From Lentimicrobiaceae bacterium (GTDB lineage Bacteria > Bacteroidota > Bacteroidia > Bacteroidales > JAGONC01), in the NCBI GenBank assembly GCA_030621075.1, contig JAUXII010000092.1, positions 1 through 5,481 of the forward strand: 5,481 bases of DNA, given 5' to 3'. The position numbers and the translations under genes were made by a program. The notes beneath the pieces are model-generated. The model ran no database searches, had not been told where the DNA came from, and worked only from the letters and a program-made list of their open reading frames with translations. Positions 1 through 5,481 of this stretch are shown here, one piece after another (the stretch's first letter is position 1; each line of letters opens with the position of its first letter).

Positions 1-114
1 ATACGGAAAATAGGTGAAATGAGCACAAAAATTTGATTTACAGCCTAAATGCATATGGCTCAAAAGTATTTTGTAATTTTGCGTACTCTTTTGAACCATT
101 TAATTTGTTGATCA
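1..114. other. upstream intergenic region, no confirmed gene
   Basis: No convincing gene lies here. On the plus strand, one frame is open from base 1 to a TGA at 34-36 (11 codons) and could be the tail of an upstream gene. On the minus strand, a frame opening at an ATG (54-52) runs to the left edge for 18 codons (MHLGCKSNFCAHFTYFPY). It is preceded by a TACTTTTG element (68-61), which could be a divergent -7 box. Neither is long enough to identify. Confidence 0.35.
74..81 (+). promoter_or_regulatory. Bacteroidota-type -7 promoter element for cinA
   Basis: TAATTTTG at 74-81 matches the phylum's TAnnTTTG -7 consensus exactly and is followed by C, as is common. Transcription would start a few bases downstream, leaving a leader of roughly 25-30 nt before the cinA ATG at 115. 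No clear -33 TTTG or TTG lies about 20 nt upstream; the nearest TTTG (32-35) is 38 nt away, so only half of the promoter is supported. Confidence 0.5.
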
Positions 115-1338
115 ATGACCGCTGAAATAATAACCATAGGTAATGAATTGATGATTGGCCAGGTTGTTGACTCTAATTCAGCCTGGATTGCTGCAGAGCT
201 TAATAATATTGGGATAGAGGTGATTAATATTACAAGCGTGCCTGATGTAAAAGCGGCAATTCAAAATGCTTTACTTGCGTCAGAAGGAAGATCAGATGTA
301 GTATTGGTTACCGGCGGATTAGGGCCAACGACAGATGATATCACCAAAGAGGTAATTGCTGATTATTTTAACACGAAGCTTGCCTTGCATCATGATACGT
401 ATGACAATATTGTAAAGATGATGTCTGGAAGAGGGATTCCTGTTTCAGATCATCATAAGGAACAAGCAGAGCTTCCTGAAAGTTGTGATGTGATTAATAA
501 TAAAATTGGTTCAGCTGCCGGAATGTGGTTTAATAGGGGGGAGGCTGTTTTCATTTTTATGCCGGGTGTTCCTTTTGAGATGAAAGATATGATGAATCGA
601 TATGTTATTCCGGAACTCAGTAAAAGGAGCATCAATCGAAAAATTTTTCATAAAACGGTTCACACGGTTGGTATAGGCGAAACAGATTTAAGCGAATTAA
701 TTGCCGTTTGGGAACAGGATCTCCCTGGAAGTGTACAGCTAGGCTATCTCCCACAACCTGGAATAGTGCGCCTTCGCCTGAGTACAAGCGAAAGTGAAGA
801 GCTTCTATGTGAACTGATTCAAAAACTTAAAATGATAATTCCGGAATATATTTTCAGCACTAAGGGAGAAACCCTTGAACAAGTGGTTGCCAATTTATTA
901 ATAGATAATCAGAAAACAATAAGTACGGCAGAGAGCTGTACCGGAGGGTATATAGCTCATTTAATCACATCAATTCCGGGAAGTTCAATATGGTATAAAG
1001 GTTCAGTTATAGCATATTCTAATACGATCAAAGAAAAATTGTTAGACGTAAGGCTCAGCTCACTCGTTGAGGGAGGTGCTGTTAGCGAAATGGTTGTTAA
1101 AGAAATGGCGGAAGGCGTTAGAGAAAAATTTGAAACTGATTATGCTGTTTCAACTTCAGGCATTGCAGGCCCTGATGGAGGAACTCCGGAAAAGCCTGTT
1201 GGGACAGTTTGGATTGCATTAGCCACGCCTCAAAAAACAATTGCTGAGAAATTTCAATTTGGCAATCATCGTTTCAAGAATATACGCCGGACTGCTATTA
1301 TGGCATTGGATATGGTTAGGAAAGAGATTATTCGATAA
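115..1338 (+). CDS. cinA: CinA family nicotinamide-nucleotide amidase
   Basis: This 407-residue protein is a full-length two-domain CinA, a cytoplasmic enzyme. Residues about 4-170 form the COG1058 / MoCF-biosynthesis-like domain, seen in GNELMIGQVVDSNS (9-22), TGGLGPTTDD (66-75) and MPGVPFEMKDMM (149-160). In characterised homologues this domain hydrolyses ADP-ribose. A linker region (about 171-250) leads to the C-terminal PncC/CinA domain (about 255-404), which deamidates nicotinamide mononucleotide to nicotinate mononucleotide in pyridine-nucleotide salvage. That domain carries AESCTGG (272-278), with the expected nucleophile Ser274, and SGIAGPDGGTPEKPVG (348-363). Both domains look intact, so both activities are plausible, though this is inferred from family membership. 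ATG 115 is the first possible start because an in-frame TGA sits at 109-111. There is no Shine-Dalgarno sequence. The older name 'competence/damage-inducible protein A' does not imply a competence role here. Confidence 0.95.
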   Translation: MTAEIITIGNELMIGQVVDSNSAWIAAELNNIGIEVINITSVPDVKAAIQNALLASEGRSDVVLVTGGLGPTTDDITKEVIADYFNTKLALHHDTYDNIVKMMSGRGIPVSDHHKEQAELPESCDVINNKIGSAAGMWFNRGEAVFIFMPGVPFEMKDMMNRYVIPELSKRSINRKIFHKTVHTVGIGETDLSELIAVWEQDLPGSVQLGYLPQPGIVRLRLSTSESEELLCELIQKLKMIIPEYIFSTKGETLEQVVANLLIDNQKTISTAESCTGGYIAHLITSIPGSSIWYKGSVIAYSNTIKEKLLDVRLSSLVEGGAVSEMVVKEMAEGVREKFETDYAVSTSGIAGPDGGTPEKPVGTVWIALATPQKTIAEKFQFGNHRFKNIRRTAIMALDMVRKEIIR

Positions 1339-1346
1339 AAAAATCA

Positions 1347-1377
1347 GGCGATGTTTGTTTAAATAAAAAATATTGCC
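1347..1377 (+). terminator. possible weak hairpin after cinA
   Basis: GGCGATGTTT (1347-1356) can pair with AAATATTGCC (1368-1377) over 10 bp including two G-U pairs, with an 11-nt loop. It begins 8 bases after the cinA stop. The following bases are T-rich but contain no clean T-run, so this is at best a weak terminator. It overlaps the proposed rpmB promoter. Confidence 0.25.
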
Positions 1378-1385
1378 GTTCTTTG
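1354..1385 (+). promoter_or_regulatory. probable rpmB promoter (-33/-7)
   Basis: TTTG at 1354-1357 is separated by 20 nt from GTTCTTTG at 1378-1385, which is followed by CAC. The spacing fits the Bacteroidota -33/-7 arrangement, and CTTTGCAC is a familiar form of the -7 end. However, the TA of TAnnTTTG is replaced by GT. The predicted leader before ATG 1420 is about 30 nt and A-rich. The gene may also be reached by read-through from cinA. Confidence 0.4.
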
Positions 1386-1419
1386 CACTCCTTTTTAAGA
1401 AAATAATAAATATAAAACG

Positions 1420-1656
1420 ATGTCACGTATTTGCGAAATTACCGGGAAAAAGATGATAACGGGAAATAATGTTTCCCACTCACATTCAAAAACAAGGAGA
1501 AGGTTTTATCCAAATTTACAGACGAAAAAGTTCTTTATTCCCGAAGAAGACAAATGGATTACGCTAAAAGTATCGGCTGCAGGGATTAGAAATATTAATA
1601 AAAAGGGCATTTCTGCCTGCTTAAAGGAAGCCAGGGAAAAAGGATATATGAAATAA
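1420..1656 (+). CDS. rpmB: 50S ribosomal protein L28 (bL28)
   Basis: This 78-residue basic protein is bL28 of the large ribosomal subunit. It shows the diagnostic N-terminal pattern CEITGKK (5-11), GNNVSHSHSKTRRRF (15-29) and PNLQTKKFF (31-39), then WITLKVSAAGIRNINKKG (46-63) and a C-terminal helix ending EAREKGYMK. It is slightly shorter than many bacterial L28 proteins. Only the N-terminal Cys5 and one later Cys (67) are present, so there is no CxxC pair of the kind seen in zinc-binding ribosomal protein paralogues. The upstream leader is A/T-rich without a Shine-Dalgarno sequence. A strong terminator follows 26 bases after the stop codon, so rpmB ends its transcript here. From memory of the phylum, rpmB usually follows cinA and is itself followed by rpmG and a DUF4295 gene; neither is present downstream. 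Confidence 0.95.
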   Translation: MSRICEITGKKMITGNNVSHSHSKTRRRFYPNLQTKKFFIPEEDKWITLKVSAAGIRNINKKGISACLKEAREKGYMK

Positions 1657-1682
1657 TAGTATTTGACGATATTTAATTGAAG

Positions 1683-1717
1683 ATGCTGTTGCTTGTTTAG
1701 GCAACAGCATTTTTTTT
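1683..1717 (+). terminator. strong intrinsic (Rho-independent) terminator of rpmB
   Basis: ATGCTGTTGC (1683-1692) pairs perfectly with GCAACAGCAT (1701-1710): a 10-bp stem with an 8-nt loop (1693-1700). It is followed directly by an unbroken T-run reaching 1717. It separates rpmB from the downstream envelope genes. Confidence 0.9.
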
Positions 1718-1753
1718 GCAGAGTGATATATTTTTTTGTCAAAATAAATTGTG

Positions 1754-1767
1754 TTAACATTCGTTAA
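1754..1767. promoter_or_regulatory. small inverted repeat upstream of the -33 element
   Basis: TTAAC (1754-1758) and GTTAA (1763-1767) form a perfect 5-bp inverted repeat with a 4-nt centre (ATTC). It lies just upstream of the proposed -33 TTG at 1771. The position would suit an activator or repressor binding site, but in AT-rich DNA a repeat of this size may be chance. Confidence 0.2.
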
Positions 1768-1770
1768 AAG

Positions 1771-1802
1771 TTGATAGTAAATTGAATAATAGAATATCTT
1801 TG
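1771..1802 (+). promoter_or_regulatory. promoter of the secreted-protein / TonB-receptor operon
   Basis: TATCTTTG at 1795-1802 is a perfect TAnnTTTG -7 element. A TTG at 1771-1773 lies 21 nt upstream and can act as the -33 element. The -7 element ends only seven bases before the ATG at 1810, so transcription should begin within about five bases of the start codon or at it. It probably drives both downstream genes. Confidence 0.6.
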
Positions 1803-1809
1803 CGTATCC

Positions 1810-2469
1810 ATGGGCGCTCGTCTTAACATACTTCTTGTTTTTGTTTTTTTGTTTATCACGCAATGGCTTTTTGCCCAGGTGTCTGAACATGGAGGTAAAA
1901 ACCCTCAAGACGAAGACCTGGTTCAGTTCTCTGGGATTGTTGTGACTGCCGACAGCCTTAGGCCAGTTCCTTTTACTCACATTGTGATCAAAAATTCACG
2001 ATGGGGAACTGTTGCAGATTATTATGGCTATTTTTCTTTTGTGGCCCACCTCTGTGATACGGTTATGTTTTCTGCTGTTGGATATAAGAAATCAACCTAT
2101 ATCATCCCTGATACACTTAGCCAAAACAGGTATTCGCTGATTAAAGCTATGACTTCCGATACGATAATGCTTGATGAAACTGTTATTTACCCCTGGCCAA
2201 CAAAAGAACAGTTCAGGGAGGCTTTTGTTAACCTCAGGGTGCCTGATGATGACCTGGAAAGAGCAAGAAAAAACCTTGAAAGGGCTGAGATAAAAGAAAG
2301 AGCTGAAAGTATGGCTATGGATGGGAGTATGAACTATAAAAATTACATGTATTGGCAAAACTATAAGAATTATTATATTGGTCAAACACAACCCATGACT
2401 ATTCTTGACCCATTTGCATGGGCTCAGTTTTTCAAAGCATGGAAAGATGGAAAGTTTAAACGACAATAA
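1810..2469 (+). CDS. exported carboxypeptidase-regulatory-like domain protein
   Basis: This 219-residue protein starts with a clear signal peptide: a hydrophobic core at about residues 6-21 and likely cleavage after Ala22, before Gln23. There is no lipobox Cys, so it should be free in the periplasm or at the cell surface. Residues about 39-110 resemble the carboxypeptidase D regulatory-like beta-sandwich common in Bacteroidota (FSGIVVTADSLRPVPFTHIV, then GTVADYYGYFSF and VMFSAVGYKKSTY), followed by DTIMLDETVIYP (117-128). Residues about 130-170 are charged and probably helical. Residues 175-192 are Tyr/Asn-rich with two copies of a 9-residue unit (NYKNYMYWQ, NYKNYYIGQ). No peptidase catalytic motif is visible, so this is not a carboxypeptidase. 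ATG 1810 is the first possible start after an in-frame TGA at 1783-1785. A 31-nt gap without a promoter or terminator separates it from the TonB-dependent receptor gene, suggesting an operon and perhaps an accessory role. The specific function is unknown. Confidence 0.8.
   Translation: MGARLNILLVFVFLFITQWLFAQVSEHGGKNPQDEDLVQFSGIVVTADSLRPVPFTHIVIKNSRWGTVADYYGYFSFVAHLCDTVMFSAVGYKKSTYIIPDTLSQNRYSLIKAMTSDTIMLDETVIYPWPTKEQFREAFVNLRVPDDDLERARKNLERAEIKERAESMAMDGSMNYKNYMYWQNYKNYYIGQTQPMTILDPFAWAQFFKAWKDGKFKRQ
2332..2385 (+). repeat. short 27-nt tandem duplication inside the secreted-protein gene
   Basis: Two adjacent 27-nt units (2332-2358 and 2359-2385) both begin AACTATAA and contain TATTGG near their end. 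They encode NYKNYMYWQ and NYKNYYIGQ, with six of nine residues identical. The units align best with a one-base deletion and a compensating one-base insertion in the second copy, which keeps the frame. It may be an old duplication, or convergence in a Tyr/Asn-rich stretch. Confidence 0.4.
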
Positions 2470-2500
2470 GGACGAGAGACGAAATTACGATACTTACTAA

Positions 2501-4990
2501 ATGCGCTTCATAAAAATATTTTCTTTTTTTATACTGATTCTTTTTTTCCCTATGATTCTTATGGGTCAGGAAACGGCTGTCATCTATGGTAAAGTGGCCG
2601 ATTCCAGGCACAAGCCTCTTGAGCTCGTCAACATTTCTGTTATGGGGTACTCAGGAGGAAGCATTACAGACAAGAATGGTAAATTTGAAATTACCGTTCC
2701 TGCAAATAAACAAATCACTGTTGTTTTTTCCTTCGTTGGGTTTAACTCGATGAAATCTCTTTTAACGCTCTCTCCTGGTGACCGGGTAGAACTTAATAAA
2801 ATAATGACTGTATCGACTATTGTGCTTCCTGATGTTGTTGTGGAAGATAAACAGGTTCGATCCACCACTCTTTCACGGATTGATCCTAAAGAGGCAACAT
2901 TTATACCCAGCATTTCCGGAAGCTCTGTGGAAAGCCTTATTAAAACAATGCCCGGTGTGGCTGCTAGCAATGAATTGAGCTCACAGTATTCTGTACGAGG
3001 TGGTAATTACGATGAAAACCTGGTTTATGTTAATGATATTGAAATTTACCGCCCTTTCTTAATCCGGGCAAGTCAACAGGAAGGTTTAAGTTTTGTTAAC
3101 TCGGACCTTGTTTCTTCTATTTCGTTTTCTGCCGGAGGATTTGATGCAAAATATGGTGATAAAATGTCCTCTGTGCTTGATATCAAGTATAAAAGCCCAA
3201 CCCGGTTTGCAGGATCTTTTTCTGCAAGCCTGCTAGGTTCCACTTTTCATGTTGAAGGTGCTATTCCAAATCAGCGCTTATCTTACTTGTTAGGTGTTCG
3301 TTATAAATCTAATCAGTATGTTTTGAAAAGCTTGGAGACCAAGGGCATATATAATCCATTATTTACTGATGTTCAAGGGTTGATTACATACGAATTTAAT
3401 GACAAACTTAAGCTTTCATTTTTGGGTTATTTTGCCGGAAATTCATATAAGATGCAGCCAGAAACACGTGAAACTGCCTTTGGAGCAATAAACGAGGCGT
3501 ATAGGTTTACCGTCTATTTTGATGGACGTGAGCAGGATCGCTTTATGAATTATCTGGGAGGATTAACACTTAACTATAAATTAAAAAATACCATCGATCT
3601 GAAATTTATTACTTCGGCATTCAGGACAGTTGAAACAGAAAACTTTGATATCCTGGGACAATACTGGATATCAAGGCTCGAAACCGATTGGAGCGATGAT
3701 GAATTCGGACAGCCAACAGAAGTGCTTGGGGTTGGTACCAACCTAAATCATGCACGTAATGAACTGGAGGCTACAGTTTACAATATTGAACATAGAGGTA
3801 CTGCAGGAAAACGGGATCATTACATTCAGTGGAGTATTAAATATCAATATGAAATGATCAATGATAATATCAGTGAGTGGGATCTTCTTGATTCAGCAGA
3901 TTATTCCCTTCCGCATCCACCTGATTCTATTGGCTATACTGTTCCCGGCCTTCAACCACAATACCCGTTTGAATTATTTCATGTGGTTAAAGCATCTAAC
4001 GAGATGTCGACCAACAGGTACACTGCATTTATTCAGGACAGCTGGTCATTGATCGATACCGATTCAAACAGGCTAATGCTTACAGGAGGTGTGAGATTGC
4101 AGTACTGGGATTATAACAGGCAGTTTTTAGTAAGTCCCCGGTTTACGGTTGCATATAAACCGCCCTGGGAAAAAGATGTTGTTTTCAGATTCTCCACGGG
4201 ATATTATTACCAGCCTCCTTTTTACCGTGAATTGAGGAATCCTCAAGGAGAGCTCAACCCTGACTTAAAAGCACAGAAGTCGATACATTTTGTTGCAGGC
4301 GCAGATTGGAATTTTATGGCCTGGGACAGGCCGTTTAAATTTGTTGCTGAAGCATACTATAAGCATCTTGATAACCTGGTACCTTATGTAATTAATAATG
4401 TCAGAATTATATATTATGCTGAAAATATTTCTCATGGTTATGCTACCGGCCTTGACATGAAAGTGAATGGTGAGTTTGTAAAAGGGGTTGAATCCTGGGC
4501 TAGCCTCTCTCTTCTTAAAACCATGGAAGATATTGAAAATGATTTTTATTATGATGCAGATGGCAATCTTATTGAGCCTGGTTACATTAGAAGGCCAACC
4601 GACCAGCGGTTAAATTTTGGAATGTATTTCCAGGATTACCTCCCAAAAAATCCTACTTACCGAATGCATTTATCTTTTTTATATGGAACAAACCTGCCTT
4701 TTGGCCCACCTGACCAACCCAAGTATAAGCATGTATTTGAATCGTCGCCTTACCTGAGGGTAGATGTAGGGTTTTCTAAACAATTAATCGGGAAAGGCAC
4801 CTCCTTTTCACCAAAAAATCCTTTTAGGCATTTTGAGGCTATGTGGATCAGTCTGGAAGTGTTTAACTTATTACAGCACCTTAATACGGTTTCTTATATC
4901 TGGGTCAGGACGATTAACAATTTACAGTATCCTGTTCCTAACAGGCTTACTCCCAGGCAGATAAATATTAAATTGGTACTAGATTTCTAA
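2501..4990 (+). CDS. TonB-dependent outer-membrane receptor
   Basis: This 829-residue protein is an energy-coupled outer-membrane transporter. A signal peptide (hydrophobic core about 7-20, cleavage before Gln23) precedes a carboxypeptidase-regulatory-like domain (about 26-103: [34 protein letters not shown]). [10 protein letters not shown] (109-118) lies where a TonB box is expected. The plug domain spans about 133-235, with [10 protein letters not shown] (144-153), [20 protein letters not shown] (163-182) and [20 protein letters not shown] (209-228). The rest is a beta-barrel rich in alternating aromatic strands, including [11 protein letters not shown], and ends in LVLDF. A C-terminal Phe is the usual signal for barrel assembly by the BAM machinery. 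Length and domain order are normal and the reading frame is intact. An in-frame TAA (2498-2500) abuts the ATG, fixing the start. No SusD-like gene follows, so this is not a standard glycan-utilisation SusCD pair. The substrate cannot be told from sequence. It is likely co-transcribed with the small secreted protein 31 nt upstream, and its stop overlaps that of convergent rocD. Confidence 0.93.
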   Translation: MRFIKIFSFFILILFFPMILMGQETAVIYGKVADSRHKPLELVNISVMGYSGGSITDKNGKFEITVPANKQITVVFSFVGFNSMKSLLTLSPGDRVELNKIMTVSTIVLPDVVVEDKQVRSTTLSRIDPKEATFIPSISGSSVESLIKTMPGVAASNELSSQYSVRGGNYDENLVYVNDIEIYRPFLIRASQQEGLSFVNSDLVSSISFSAGGFDAKYGDKMSSVLDIKYKSPTRFAGSFSASLLGSTFHVEGAIPNQRLSYLLGVRYKSNQYVLKSLETKGIYNPLFTDVQGLITYEFNDKLKLSFLGYFAGNSYKMQPETRETAFGAINEAYRFTVYFDGREQDRFMNYLGGLTLNYKLKNTIDLKFITSAFRTVETENFDILGQYWISRLETDWSDDEFGQPTEVLGVGTNLNHARNELEATVYNIEHRGTAGKRDHYIQWSIKYQYEMINDNISEWDLLDSADYSLPHPPDSIGYTVPGLQPQYPFELFHVVKASNEMSTNRYTAFIQDSWSLIDTDSNRLMLTGGVRLQYWDYNRQFLVSPRFTVAYKPPWEKDVVFRFSTGYYYQPPFYRELRNPQGELNPDLKAQKSIHFVAGADWNFMAWDRPFKFVAEAYYKHLDNLVPYVINNVRIIYYAENISHGYATGLDMKVNGEFVKGVESWASLSLLKTMEDIENDFYYDADGNLIEPGYIRRPTDQRLNFGMYFQDYLPKNPTYRMHLSFLYGTNLPFGPPDQPKYKHVFESSPYLRVDVGFSKQLIGKGTSFSPKNPFRHFEAMWISLEVFNLLQHLNTVSYIWVRTINNLQYPVPNRLTPRQINIKLVLDF

Positions 4991-5481
4991 ATCGATTCTT
5001 TTATTCTTTTAATTGCATCCATCATCTGTTCTTCGGTGATGACCAAAGGAGGGGCGAATCTGATAATATGCTGATGTGTTGGCTTTGCCAATACGCCATT
5101 TTCTTTCATCGTCACGCAAACATCCCATGCTTCCCTGCCATTTTTGGGCTTAATAACAATGGCATTTAAAAGCCCTTTACCTCTAACGGCAGTAACCAGA
5201 TTCGAATTCATCTTTTTTATTTCATCACGAAAGATTTTGCCAAGGTAGTCAGCCTTTGCTGCAAGATCTTCATCTTTAAGAACCTGGAGGGCTGCGACAG
5301 CAATTTTTGCAGCAATAGGGTTGCCTCCAAAAGTGGAACCATGTTGTCCGGGCTGGATAGTTAGCATGACCTCATCATCTGCCAGCACGGCAGAAACAGG
5401 ATAGACACCTCCTGAGAGCGCTTTTCCAAGTATTAGGATATCTGGTTTTATGTTTTCATGGTCGCAGGCAAGTAGTTTTCC
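4987..5481 (-). CDS. rocD: ornithine aminotransferase, C-terminal part (cut by window edge)
   Basis: The reading frame enters from the right edge and encodes 164 residues ending in a TAG (4989-4987 on the minus strand). It is the C-terminal part of a class-III PLP-dependent aminotransferase that converts ornithine and 2-oxoglutarate to glutamate-5-semialdehyde and glutamate in the cytoplasm. [20 protein letters not shown] contains the PLP-binding Lys (fragment residue 20, codon 5424-5422; equivalent to Lys292 of human OAT). HGSTFGGNP has the Thr that contacts the cofactor phosphate across the dimer (fragment residue 50). [11 protein letters not shown] contains the Arg that binds the substrate carboxylate (fragment residue 141; equivalent to Arg413 of human OAT). 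This combination favours ornithine aminotransferase over acetylornithine or GABA aminotransferases. The GTG at 5388 is an internal valine codon, not the start. The N-terminal ~240 residues expected for the family, including its promoter, lie outside the window. Confidence 0.93.
   Translation of the reverse strand, partial: GKLLACDHENIKPDILILGKALSGGVYPVSAVLADDEVMLTIQPGQHGSTFGGNPIAAKIAVAALQVLKDEDLAAKADYLGKIFRDEIKKMNSNLVTAVRGKGLLNAIVIKPKNGREAWDVCVTMKENGVLAKPTHQHIIRFAPPLVITEEQMMDAIKRIKESI

Noticed and set aside
1621..1980. 119-codon minus-strand open frame covering the rpmB end, the terminator and the start of the secreted-protein gene
   Set aside because: It runs across a strong terminator and a promoter read on the other strand, and has a low-complexity Lys/Tyr/Asn-rich translation. 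It is not credible as a gene.
1810..2469. Annotation of the small secreted protein as a carboxypeptidase
   Set aside because: Only the regulatory-like beta-sandwich is recognisable. No zinc-binding or catalytic peptidase motif is present and the protein is too short to hold a peptidase domain.
2468..2478. Purine-rich AAGGACGAGAG as a Shine-Dalgarno sequence for the receptor gene
   Set aside because: It ends 22 bases before the ATG at 2501, too far to position a ribosome, and this phylum rarely relies on Shine-Dalgarno pairing.
2584..2970. 128-codon minus-strand open frame inside the TonB-receptor gene
   Set aside because: It lies wholly within the signal-peptide, regulatory and plug-domain coding region of a clear receptor gene, has no promoter, and its translation resembles no family I know. 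It is a shadow frame.
4931..4945. CCTGTT-CCT-AACAGG hairpin near the end of the receptor gene as a terminator for rocD
   Set aside because: The stem is only 6 bp with a 3-nt loop, lies in coding sequence, and no T-run follows in the minus-strand direction.
5386..5388. GTG at 5388 (minus strand) as the start of a short 133-residue aminotransferase-like protein
   Set aside because: Upstream codons to the window edge are in frame and encode conserved ornithine aminotransferase sequence, including the PLP lysine. The GTG is an internal valine codon and the gene continues outside the window.

Overview
The window looks like chromosomal DNA from a member of the Bacteroidota (Bacteroidetes), probably an environmental Bacteroidales-like or related lineage. 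Four things point there. The promoter elements are of the TAnnTTTG type that this phylum uses at -7. Gene starts lack Shine-Dalgarno sequences and have A/T-rich leaders. There is a large TonB-dependent receptor with an N-terminal carboxypeptidase-regulatory-like domain. The exported proteins have signal peptides ending just before Gln. The DNA is moderately AT-rich throughout and shows no obvious compositional break.

Layout: (1) 1-114, a short upstream region with a -7 promoter element for the first gene. (2) 115-1338 (+), full-length two-domain CinA (nicotinamide-nucleotide amidase / competence-damage protein family). (3) 1420-1656 (+), rpmB (ribosomal protein L28) with its own likely promoter, closed by a strong intrinsic terminator at 1683-1717. 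(4) 1810-2469 (+), a small exported protein with a carboxypeptidase-regulatory-like fold, expressed from a promoter so close to the ATG that the mRNA should be nearly leaderless. (5) 2501-4990 (+), an 829-residue TonB-dependent outer-membrane receptor, probably co-transcribed with the gene before it. (6) 4987-5481 (-), the C-terminal 164 residues of ornithine aminotransferase (rocD), convergent with the receptor gene and overlapping its stop codon by four bases. The rest of rocD lies beyond the right edge.

Functionally there are three parts: a housekeeping block (cinA, rpmB), an envelope transport pair (small secreted protein plus TonB-dependent receptor, substrate unknown, no SusD partner in view), and an amino-acid metabolism gene on the other strand. 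I see no CRISPR array, tRNA, rRNA, insertion sequence, phage gene or defence system. The points most worth a second look are the near-leaderless promoter at 1795-1810, the interlocked stop codons at 4987-4990, rpmB standing without its usual rpmG neighbour, and the uncharacterised C-terminal half of the small secreted protein.
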